A stretch of DNA of 64,000 bases from Pseudomonas sp. P5_109 (GTDB lineage Bacteria; Pseudomonadota; Gammaproteobacteria; Pseudomonadales; Pseudomonadaceae): the NCBI RefSeq assembly GCF_034009455.1, contig NZ_CP125380.1, positions 6,863,001 through 6,927,000 on the forward strand, read 5' to 3'. The notes under the pieces were generated by a model. That model ran no database searches. It saw nothing but the letters and a program-made list of their open reading frames with translations, and was not told the origin of the DNA. Of the stretch, positions 17,228 to 24,952 are shown one piece after another; the first letter of the stretch is position 1, and every line of letters begins with the position of its first letter. Made by a program: the position numbers and the translations under genes.

Positions 17228-17674
17228 ATGAGTCAGATCGACATTCGCCAAGTCACCGCCGCTGATCACGCGGCCTGGTTGCCGTTGTGGCAAGCCTACC
17301 TGCGCTTCTACAACACCGAACTGGCGGATGCCGTCAGCCAAAGCACCTGGCAGCGCATGCTCGATCCGAACGAGCCAACCCACGCCGCTCTTGCCTGGGC
17401 CGACGGCAAAGCGGTGGGCATGGTGCATTTCATCTACCATCGTTCGAACTGGGCCATCGAAAACTCCTGCTACCTGCAGGACTTGCTGGTGGTCCCGGAA
17501 ACTCGTGGCACCGGCGTCGGCCGTCAGTTGATCGAATTCGTCTACGCCACGGCCAAGGCCGATGGATGCAACAAGGTTCACTGGCTGACCCACGAATCCA
17601 ACGCCACCGCGATCCAGCTCTACGAGCGCATCGCCGAACGTCCGGGTTTCATCCAGTTTCGCAAAGCCATTTAA
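17228..17674 (+). CDS. GNAT-family N-acetyltransferase
   Basis: A 148-residue single-domain acetyltransferase that would move acetyl from acetyl-CoA to an amine. Motif A, the acetyl-CoA pyrophosphate loop, is visible as LLVVPETRGTGVGRQLIEFVYA (R-G-x-G-V-G core, about residues 94-103). The N-terminal part IRQVTAADHAAWLPLW is typical of the family. It sits between paiB and another GNAT gene with a short spacing and an AAGGA ribosome-binding site. By analogy with Bacillus paiAB the substrate could be a polyamine, but nothing in the sequence shows this. Confidence 0.88.
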   Translation: MSQIDIRQVTAADHAAWLPLWQAYLRFYNTELADAVSQSTWQRMLDPNEPTHAALAWADGKAVGMVHFIYHRSNWAIENSCYLQDLLVVPETRGTGVGRQLIEFVYATAKADGCNKVHWLTHESNATAIQLYERIAERPGFIQFRKAI

Positions 17675-17690
17675 GTTCAAGGAGAACAGC

Positions 17691-18371
17691 ATGTCGACTT
17701 CACTCGTAGACTGGAAAGGCGTCCCGGCCCCCACGACTCAACTGATCGAAGGGCGTTACATCCGCCTGGAAAAACTCGACCCGGCGCGCCATGGCGACGA
17801 CCTGTTCAAAGCCCTGCAAGGTCCGGGTGCCGACCCGAAACTGTGGGACTACCTGCCTTACGGCCCCTTCCCGGAGCGCAGCGTCTTCAACGACTGGCTG
17901 AACAACCATGCGGCCAACAGCGACCCGTATTTCTTCAGCGTGATCGACCGTGCCAGCGGCGAGGTCCAGGGCATTTTGAGCCTGATGTCCATCGTTCCGG
18001 CCCAGGGCCGTATCGAGATCGGCCACGTCACCTTCGGAGCGCCGATGCAGCGCTCGCCAAAAAGCACTGAAGCGGTGTACCTGCTGGCCAAGGAATCCTT
18101 TGCCCTGGGTTACCGTCGCCTGGAATGGAAATGCAACAACGCCAACGCCCGCTCCAAATACGCGGCCGAACGATTGGGCTTCAGTTTTGAGGGCGTGTTC
18201 CGCCAGCACATGGTGGTCAAGGGGCAAAATCGGGACACCGCGTGGTACTCGATCCTGGACTCGGAATGGCCGGCGATTGGGGCGGGGTTCGAACAGTGGC
18301 TGAGCGATGAGAATCAAACGGATTCGGGGCAAATAAAAAACCTGGTCGAGTGCAGAACCCAACAATCCTGA
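17691..18371 (+). CDS. RimJ/RimL-type GNAT acetyltransferase
   Basis: A 226-residue acetyltransferase of the subgroup related to ribosomal-protein acetylases. It shows the subgroup pattern IRLEKLDPARHGDDLFKAL, then IEIGHVTFGAPMQRSPKSTEAVYLL and LEWKCNNANARSKYAAERLGF. AAGGAG lies just before the ATG. The last gene of the paiB set; a REP element follows. Many such proteins modify small amines or antibiotics rather than ribosomal proteins, so the substrate is open. Confidence 0.88.
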   Translation: MSTSLVDWKGVPAPTTQLIEGRYIRLEKLDPARHGDDLFKALQGPGADPKLWDYLPYGPFPERSVFNDWLNNHAANSDPYFFSVIDRASGEVQGILSLMSIVPAQGRIEIGHVTFGAPMQRSPKSTEAVYLLAKESFALGYRRLEWKCNNANARSKYAAERLGFSFEGVFRQHMVVKGQNRDTAWYSILDSEWPAIGAGFEQWLSDENQTDSGQIKNLVECRTQQS

Positions 18372-18383
18372 ACCCGCAAAACC

Positions 18384-18485
18384 CGTAGGAGCCGGCTTGC
18401 TGGCGATGGACTCAAGTACGCCGCGTATATCCTGCTTACACGCGTCATCGTTAACGACCATCGCTGGCAAGCCAGCTCCTACAAG
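18384..18485. repeat. REP-like inverted pair
   Basis: Arms CGTAGGAGCCGGCTTGCTGG (from 18384) and CCATCGCTGGCAAGCCAGCT (from 18458), plus a few further bases, are inverted around a spacer of about 48 bp. Same GTAGGAGC subtype as at 3211-3308. Confidence 0.8.
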
Positions 18486-18515
18486 AACCGCGCCGTCCAA
18501 ACCCGTGAAAACCCG

Positions 18516-18540
18516 AAAAAAAGGGGAGCACATGCTCCCC
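18516..18540 (-). terminator. Rho-independent terminator of the pyruvate carboxylase operon
   Basis: An 8-bp stem (18523-18530 with 18533-18540) is followed on the minus strand by seven T (18522-18516). It lies 33 bp after the pycB stop codon. Confidence 0.85.
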
Positions 18541-18573
18541 CGAGGTATAAAGCGTTGTATCGAGGCTGTTAAC

Positions 18574-20382
18574 TCAGCCTTCGATCTCGATCAGGATCTC
18601 GCCCGGGTTCACCCGGTCGCCCTTGGCCACGTGAATGGCGGTGACTTTACCGGCGATGGCCGCCTGGACTTCGGTTTCCATCTTCATCGCTTCGGTGATC
18701 AACACGGCCTGGCCGGCCTTGACGGTGTCACCCTCCTTGACCAGCACGTCGACGATGTTGCCCGGCATGGTGGTGCTGACGTGACCCGGTGCAGAGGCTT
18801 GCTTGCGCTTGCTGCTGCCACCACCGACGAACTCGTTGAGCGGCTCGAACACCACTTCTTCCGGCATGCCGTCGATGGACAGGTAGAAGTGACGCTTGCC
18901 TTCAGCCTTGACGCCCACGCCGGTGATGTCGACGCGGTAGGTTTCGCCGTGAACGTCGATGACGAACTCGGTCGGCACACCTTCGCCGCCCGCCGAAGCC
19001 ACCTTGCCTGCTTCCGGAATCGGCAACAGCACTTCAGGTGTCAGGGTTCCAGCCGCGCGCTCTTCGAGGAACTTGCGGCCGATGTCCGGGAACATGGCGA
19101 AGGTCAGCACGTCTTCTTCAGACTTGGCCAGTGCACCGATGTCGGCGCGCAGCTTGGTCATTTCCGGCTTGAGCAAATCAGCCGGACGAACGTCGATCAC
19201 TTCTTCGCTGCCGATGGCCTGGCGACGCAGTTGTTCGTTCACGGTGCCCGGCGCCTTGCCGTAGCCGCCTTGCAGGTACAGCTTCACTTCGTTGGTGATG
19301 GTCTTGTAGCGCTCGCCGGCCAGCACGTTGAAGAACGCCTGGGTGCCGACGATCTGCGACGTCGGGGTCACCAGCGGTGGGAAGCCGAGGTCTTCACGCA
19401 CGCGCGGGATTTCTGCCAGCACTTCGCTCATGCGATTGAGTGCGCCCTGCTCTTTCAACTGGTTGGCCAGGTTGGAAATCATCCCGCCCGGTACCTGGTT
19501 GACTTGAACACGGGTGTCGACGGCGGTGAATTCGCTTTCGAACTGGTGGTACTTCTTGCGCACGGCGTAGAAGTACAGACCGATCTCCTGCAGCAGCTCC
19601 AGGTTCAGGCCGGTGTCGAACTCGCTGCCTTTAAGGGCGGCGACCATCGACTCGGTACCCGGGTGGCTGGTGCCCCAGGCGAAGCTGGAGATCGCGGTGT
19701 CGATGTGGTCGGCACCGTTTTCGATGGCCTTCATCTGGCACATCGCGGCCAGGCCAGCGGTGTCGTGGGAGTGGATGAACACAGGCAGCGACTGCTCGGC
19801 TTTCAGTGCCTTGACCAGTTCGCCGGTGGCGTACGGGGTCAGCAGGCCGGCCATGTCCTTGATCGCCACCGAGTCGCAACCCATGGCTTCCATTTGCTTG
19901 GCCTGGTTCACGAAGGCCTCGATGGTGTGCACCGGGCTGGTGGTGTAGGCGATGGTGCCCTGGGCGTGTTTGCCGGCGGCTTTCACCGCTTCGATGGCCA
20001 CGCGCAGGTTACGCACGTCGTTCATGGCATCGAAGATACGGAACACGTCGATGCCATTGACCGCGGCCTTGGCGACGAAGGCTTTGACCACGTCGTCGCT
20101 GTAGTGGCGATAGCCCAGCAGGTTCTGGCCGCGCAACAGCATTTGCAGGCGGGTGTTAGGCAGCGCGGCGCGCAACTGGCGCAGACGCTCCCACGGATCT
20201 TCTTTGAGAAAACGTACGCAGGCGTCGAAGGTCGCGCCGCCCCAGCATTCCAGCGACCAGTAGCCGACTTTGTCGAGCTTGTCGCAGATCGGCAGCATGT
20301 CTTCGGTGCGCATGCGGGTGGCGAGCAGCGATTGGTGGGCGTCGCGCAGGATAGTGTCGGTAACGTGGATTTGTTTGCTCAT
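18574..20382 (-). CDS. pycB: Pyruvate carboxylase subunit B (carboxyltransferase and biotin carrier)
   Basis: The second subunit of two-subunit pyruvate carboxylase, which makes oxaloacetate from pyruvate (also annotated oxaloacetate decarboxylase alpha, oadA). The 602-residue protein begins with the carboxyltransferase domain (TDTILRDAHQSLLATRMRTEDM, metal-binding Asp early on), then the PYC/OAD conserved region, and ends in a biotinyl domain whose EAMKMETE motif carries the biotinylated Lys. An upstream GTG at 20397 is in frame, but GAGGA precedes ATG 20382 by 8 bp, so 20382 is the start. That ribosome-binding site overlaps the pycA stop codon, which suggests translational coupling. Confidence 0.95.
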   Translation of the reverse strand: MSKQIHVTDTILRDAHQSLLATRMRTEDMLPICDKLDKVGYWSLECWGGATFDACVRFLKEDPWERLRQLRAALPNTRLQMLLRGQNLLGYRHYSDDVVKAFVAKAAVNGIDVFRIFDAMNDVRNLRVAIEAVKAAGKHAQGTIAYTTSPVHTIEAFVNQAKQMEAMGCDSVAIKDMAGLLTPYATGELVKALKAEQSLPVFIHSHDTAGLAAMCQMKAIENGADHIDTAISSFAWGTSHPGTESMVAALKGSEFDTGLNLELLQEIGLYFYAVRKKYHQFESEFTAVDTRVQVNQVPGGMISNLANQLKEQGALNRMSEVLAEIPRVREDLGFPPLVTPTSQIVGTQAFFNVLAGERYKTITNEVKLYLQGGYGKAPGTVNEQLRRQAIGSEEVIDVRPADLLKPEMTKLRADIGALAKSEEDVLTFAMFPDIGRKFLEERAAGTLTPEVLLPIPEAGKVASAGGEGVPTEFVIDVHGETYRVDITGVGVKAEGKRHFYLSIDGMPEEVVFEPLNEFVGGGSSKRKQASAPGHVSTTMPGNIVDVLVKEGDTVKAGQAVLITEAMKMETEVQAAIAGKVTAIHVAKGDRVNPGEILIEIEG

Positions 20383-20393
20383 TGTTCTATTCC

Positions 20394-21809
<1,416 letters not shown>

Positions 21810-21864
21810 TTGGAGTTTCCCTTGAGCCGGTGTACCCACGACCTGCTAGACCAGATCGACGAGT

Positions 21865-21886
21865 GACTAAATGTTTCAATTTAGTC
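21865..21886. promoter_or_regulatory. Inverted repeat upstream of pycA
   Basis: GACTAAAT (21865-21872) and ATTTAGTC (21879-21886) are perfect 8-bp inverted arms around 6 bp, 56 bp before the pycA start. It could be a regulator site or part of the pycA leader; which one cannot be decided from sequence. Confidence 0.45.
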
Positions 21887-21945
21887 GCAGCTCCACACTA
21901 GCGCCCACAAGGGATTAACAAAAATGAATAAAAATTGGGCCGTGC

Positions 21946-21961
21946 ATAAGTAAAGACTTAT
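21946..21961. promoter_or_regulatory. LysR-type dyad upstream of pycR
   Basis: ATAAGT-AAAG-ACTTAT is a perfect 16-bp dyad of the LysR T-N11-A type, 37 bp before the pycR ATG and 136 bp before pycA. It fits an autoregulatory and activating site for PycR. Confidence 0.55.
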
Positions 21962-21998
21962 AGTTGATTTACCAGCCAGCGACGAGAGCGACAAGATA

Positions 21999-22961
21999 AT
22001 GCGTAAGTCATTGATGCGTATGACTTTGCGGCAATTGCAGATCTTCAACGAGGTCTGTGATTTGCGCTCCTACAGCCGCGCGGCCGAGGAAATGTCGCTC
22101 ACTCAACCTGCCGTCAGCCTGCAGATTCGTCAACTTGAAGAGCTGATTGGCCAGCCTTTGTTCGATTACGTCGGCAAAAAACTCTACATGACCGAAGCGG
22201 CTGAAGCGTTACAGCGAGCCAGCCGGGACATTTTCGGACGCTTGGAAAACCTCGACATGCAGCTGTCGGACATGCAGGGCTCATTGCAAGGGCAGCTGAA
22301 ACTGGCGATCGAATCCAGCGCCAAGTATTTCGTGCCGCATCTGTTTGCCGCCTTCAAACGCCAGCATCCGGAAGTGAACCTGCAACTGACGGTGGTCAAT
22401 CGCGGTCAGGTTATTCGGCGCCTGTCGGACAACCGTGACGACCTGGTGATCATGTCCATGGTGCCGCAGGACATGGGCCTGGAATTCCTGCCGTTCCTGA
22501 ACAACCCGATCGTCGCCGTAGCGCCACCGGATCACCCGCTGTGTCATATGGGGGCGCTGCGCTTGCAGGACCTCGAACCCTACACACTGCTGCTGCGTGA
22601 GCCGGGCTCCGGGACGCGGCTGGCGTGCGAAGAGTATTTCAAAGAGAAACGCGTGCACTTCAACCAGACTCAGGAGGTCTCGTCTGCCGAAGCCCAGCGT
22701 GAATGTGTACTGGCAGGCCTGGGCGTTGCGCTGTTGACGCGCCACGCCCTGAGCCTTGAGCTGGCAACCGGTGGCCTGATCGAGCTACCGGTCGAAGAAC
22801 TGCCACTGTTTCGCAGTTGGTGCCTGGTGCAGGCCAAGGCGAAACGCCTGTCACCGGTGGCTCACGCCTTCCTGGCGTTTATCCGTAGCGAACGGATTCA
22901 GATCAGCGCGCTGGTTGAGCGTTTCGACGGGAAGCTACGGGAGACGTCTGCCAGAAGTTGA
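21999..22961 (+). CDS. pycR: LysR-family regulator of pyruvate carboxylase (PycR)
   Basis: A 320-residue LysR regulator divergent from pycA. The N-terminal helix-turn-helix reads LRQLQIFNEVCDLRSYSRAA and LTQPAVSLQIRQLEELIG; the effector domain contains LKLAIESSAKYFVPHLFAAF. It resembles PA5437 (PycR) of P. aeruginosa from its first residues, which supports the ATG at 21999. It probably activates pycAB through the dyads in the 189-bp divergent region. Its last 59 bp overlap, on the opposite strand, a small PA3496-like gene. Confidence 0.93.
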   Translation: MRKSLMRMTLRQLQIFNEVCDLRSYSRAAEEMSLTQPAVSLQIRQLEELIGQPLFDYVGKKLYMTEAAEALQRASRDIFGRLENLDMQLSDMQGSLQGQLKLAIESSAKYFVPHLFAAFKRQHPEVNLQLTVVNRGQVIRRLSDNRDDLVIMSMVPQDMGLEFLPFLNNPIVAVAPPDHPLCHMGALRLQDLEPYTLLLREPGSGTRLACEEYFKEKRVHFNQTQEVSSAEAQRECVLAGLGVALLTRHALSLELATGGLIELPVEELPLFRSWCLVQAKAKRLSPVAHAFLAFIRSERIQISALVERFDGKLRETSARS

Positions 22962-23112
22962 GTTCCAACTCCGGGAAATCGCCAATTTCGGCCAGAAGCT
23001 GACGGCGTTCGCAGCGATCTTCGATGGCGCGACGGAATTCCATGCGGCGCTGATCTTCTTGCTGACGACGGGTTTTGACAACGCTGTTGCGTTCTTCGTA
23101 GGGCATGGCCAT
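22903..23112 (-). CDS. Small PA3496-like protein (putative envelope integrity family)
   Basis: A 69-residue, Arg- and Glu-rich soluble protein. The stretches KTRRQQEDQRRMEFRRAIED and LLAEIGDFPELE match my recollection of a small conserved Pseudomonas family named after PA3496. The ATG at 23112 follows GGGAGA at good spacing. It overlaps the 3' end of pycR tail to tail by 59 bp. The function is not known to me; the family label is moderately certain. Confidence 0.7.
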   Translation of the reverse strand: MAMPYEERNSVVKTRRQQEDQRRMEFRRAIEDRCERRQLLAEIGDFPELELNFWQTSPVASRRNAQPAR

Positions 23113-23220
23113 TTCGAGTCTCCCAAGGCGAGTACGGGAGTTTCAAGATAGGCGCGAGGGATGACGGTTTGGCGGCTCGGGCGTTACAGACTGATGAATG
23201 TTTGTTCGGCGACGCCATAC

Positions 23221-23355
23221 CTGTGGCGAGGGGGCTTGCCCCCGTTGGGCCGCGCAGCGGCCCCAAACCAGTTAACCGCGTACATCCATTAAATCGCGTC
23301 TGCCGGATTTACGACTGCTGCGCAGCCGAACGGAGGCAAGCCCCCTCGCCACAGG
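23221..23355. repeat. Long inverted repeat of a different REP class
   Basis: CTGTGGCGAGGGGGCTTGCC (from 23221) and its inverted partner ending at 23354 form the outer arms; weaker complementarity continues inward (TTGGGCCGCGCAGCGG against CTGCTGCGCAGCCGAACGG), giving arms of about 40 bp. The motif differs from the GTGGGAGC REPs elsewhere in the window. It separates two minus-strand genes. Confidence 0.75.
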
Positions 23356-23357
23356 GG

Positions 23358-24224
23358 TCAGTCGTCCAGGGCTTTCACCGACTTGGGCGACAACCGCAAG
23401 CTGCGCAGGCTGCGCTTGACGCTCTTGAGGTGGTTGACCAGGCTCGGGCCACGCGCCATGGCCACGCCCATCGCCAGCACATCGATCACCACCAGATGAG
23501 CGATACGTGAAGTCAGCGGCGTATAGATTTCAGTGTCTTCATGCACATCGATCGCCAGGTTGACCGTAGACAGCTCGGCCAATGGCGTCTGGCTCGGGCA
23601 CAAGGTGATCAACGAGGCGCCGCTTTCGCGCACCAGGTTGGCGGTGATCAGCAAGTCCTTGGAGCGACCCGACTGGGAAATGCAGATGGCCACGTCAGTC
23701 GGCTTCAATGTCACCGCCGACATCGCCTGCATGTGCGGGTCGGAGTACGCCGCTGCGGTGAGCAGCAAGCGGAAAAACTTGTGCTGGGCGTCCGCCGCGA
23801 CCGCACCCGAGGCGCCAAAGCCATAGAACTCGACGCGCTGGGCCTGGGACATCAGCGTCACCGCCCGCTGCAGCTCCAGAGGATCGAGCTTCTCGCGAAC
23901 CTCCATCAGGGTATGCAGGGTGGTGTCGAAGATTTTCAGGCTGTAGTCGGCGACCGAATCGTCTTCATGGATCGCAAACTGGCCAAAACTCGCACCGGCC
24001 GCCAGGCTCTGGGCCAGCTTCAGCTTCAGGTCCTGGAACCCGGAACAACCAATGGCACGGCAAAAACGCACGATGGTCGGTTCGCTGATGCCCACGCTGT
24101 GGGCCAGGTCGGCCATGGAGCTGTGCATCACGGCCGCAGGATCAAGCAGCACGTGGTCGGCGACCTTGAGCTCCGACTTGCGTAACAGGTGGCGAGACTG
24201 GGCGATGTGTTGCAGCAGATTCAA
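23358..24224 (-). CDS. RpiR/HexR-type transcriptional regulator with SIS domain
   Basis: A 288-residue sugar-phosphate-sensing regulator. The N-terminal HTH-6 domain includes MADLAHSVGISEPTIVRFCR and the C-terminal SIS domain has ISQSGRSKDLLITANLVRE. It is close in type to the RpiR protein encoded near pycR in other Pseudomonas (PA5438-like), distinct from HexR itself. The start is probably the TTG at 24224: the frame is closed upstream at 24282-24284 and no ATG or GTG lies between, while the HTH domain begins immediately. AAGAG about 9 bp upstream may serve as ribosome-binding site. A perfect palindrome upstream is a likely autoregulatory operator. Confidence 0.9.
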   Translation of the reverse strand: MNLLQHIAQSRHLLRKSELKVADHVLLDPAAVMHSSMADLAHSVGISEPTIVRFCRAIGCSGFQDLKLKLAQSLAAGASFGQFAIHEDDSVADYSLKIFDTTLHTLMEVREKLDPLELQRAVTLMSQAQRVEFYGFGASGAVAADAQHKFFRLLLTAAAYSDPHMQAMSAVTLKPTDVAICISQSGRSKDLLITANLVRESGASLITLCPSQTPLAELSTVNLAIDVHEDTEIYTPLTSRIAHLVVIDVLAMGVAMARGPSLVNHLKSVKRSLRSLRLSPKSVKALDD

Positions 24225-24271
24225 AGGGCTGGACTCTTTGTTATTGGCAGGCGCCGGGGATGTAGCACGCT

Positions 24272-24286
24272 TGTAGTTATACTACA
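24272..24286. promoter_or_regulatory. Perfect 15-bp palindrome, probable RpiR operator
   Basis: TGTAGT-TAT-ACTACA is a perfect palindrome 47 bp upstream of the TTG start of the RpiR gene. It resembles the TGTARTNNNATTACA-like sites bound by HexR/RpiR regulators, so autoregulation is likely. Assignment is inferred. Confidence 0.6.
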
Positions 24287-24576
24287 TGAATCGGCTTTTT
24301 GCCTCCTCAATGCGTAACCACATCCCTCGACATTCGGGCACGTGCGCTCCATGTAGCGTTCATTGCCGGTTTTTCAGGCGCTCCTCTGCGTTCGCTTTTT
24401 GGCGTTGCGGCAAAAATGCGCCTCTCGTTGCACACAGCACTATTAGTTACTTGGCCAACAACACGCCCCCAATATCAACTTACAAACATGTTAATCGCCA
24501 TCACCCACAAATTAAATAAAGCTGGATATATTAAACATGCAGGACGCAATTAACTTAATTACAGGAGTTACATACA
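24287..24576. other. Intergenic region, progressively AT-rich
   Basis: No gene is supported here. The half next to the orphan gene is notably AT-rich compared with the window and must contain the orphan's promoter, but no convincing -35/-10 pair was picked out. Short frames present here have no family features. Confidence 0.6.
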
Positions 24577-24894
24577 ATGACCAATAGAATTGTCAGCGGC
24601 GCTTGGACCGCTCAAAATGACCGCATGCCCGGCGCGGCCTCCCTCCGTGTCTCAGGCAACGTAACCGTAACAAATTCCGCCCATACACCAACGCTGGTAA
24701 GAAGTGAAATTCAGGACAAGTCTTGTGATCTACGACTTGACCTGCAAATTGATACCAGCGGAACTGGACTTACCGTTCTAACAGAGAAGCCCGTCAAGTA
24801 TAAGTCTGCCGGAGTTTCCAGTGTCACTAGCGTCAGTATCTTTCACGAAGGTAAATTACTGGCCCACATTAATAATGTATTGATCACCGATTAA
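24577..24894 (+). CDS. Unrecognised 105-residue protein, possible acquired gene
   Basis: I do not recognise this protein. It has 105 residues, no signal peptide and no long hydrophobic segment. It is rich in Thr, Ser and Val with alternating patterns (VSGNVTVTNSAH, SVTSVSIFHEGK) that suggest an all-beta fold. AGGAG at 24563-24567 gives a good ribosome-binding site 9 bp before the ATG, so it is likely translated. Codons and flanks are AT-richer than the neighbours, which hints at horizontal origin. It lies between the RpiR gene and a convergent GGDEF/EAL gene, with a hairpin after its stop. Confidence 0.65.
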   Translation: MTNRIVSGAWTAQNDRMPGAASLRVSGNVTVTNSAHTPTLVRSEIQDKSCDLRLDLQIDTSGTGLTVLTEKPVKYKSAGVSSVTSVSIFHEGKLLAHINNVLITD

Positions 24895-24910
24895 AAACTC
24901 CTGATTCAAA

Positions 24911-24943
24911 CTTCCCGTCAGACCGCCATGGCCTGACGGGAAG
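24911..24943. terminator. Bidirectional hairpin between convergent genes
   Basis: An 11-bp perfect stem (24911-24921 with 24933-24943) lies between the stops of the orphan gene and the GGDEF/EAL gene. No T run is clear, so termination strength is uncertain. Confidence 0.6.
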
Positions 24944-24952
24944 CAATTCCAG

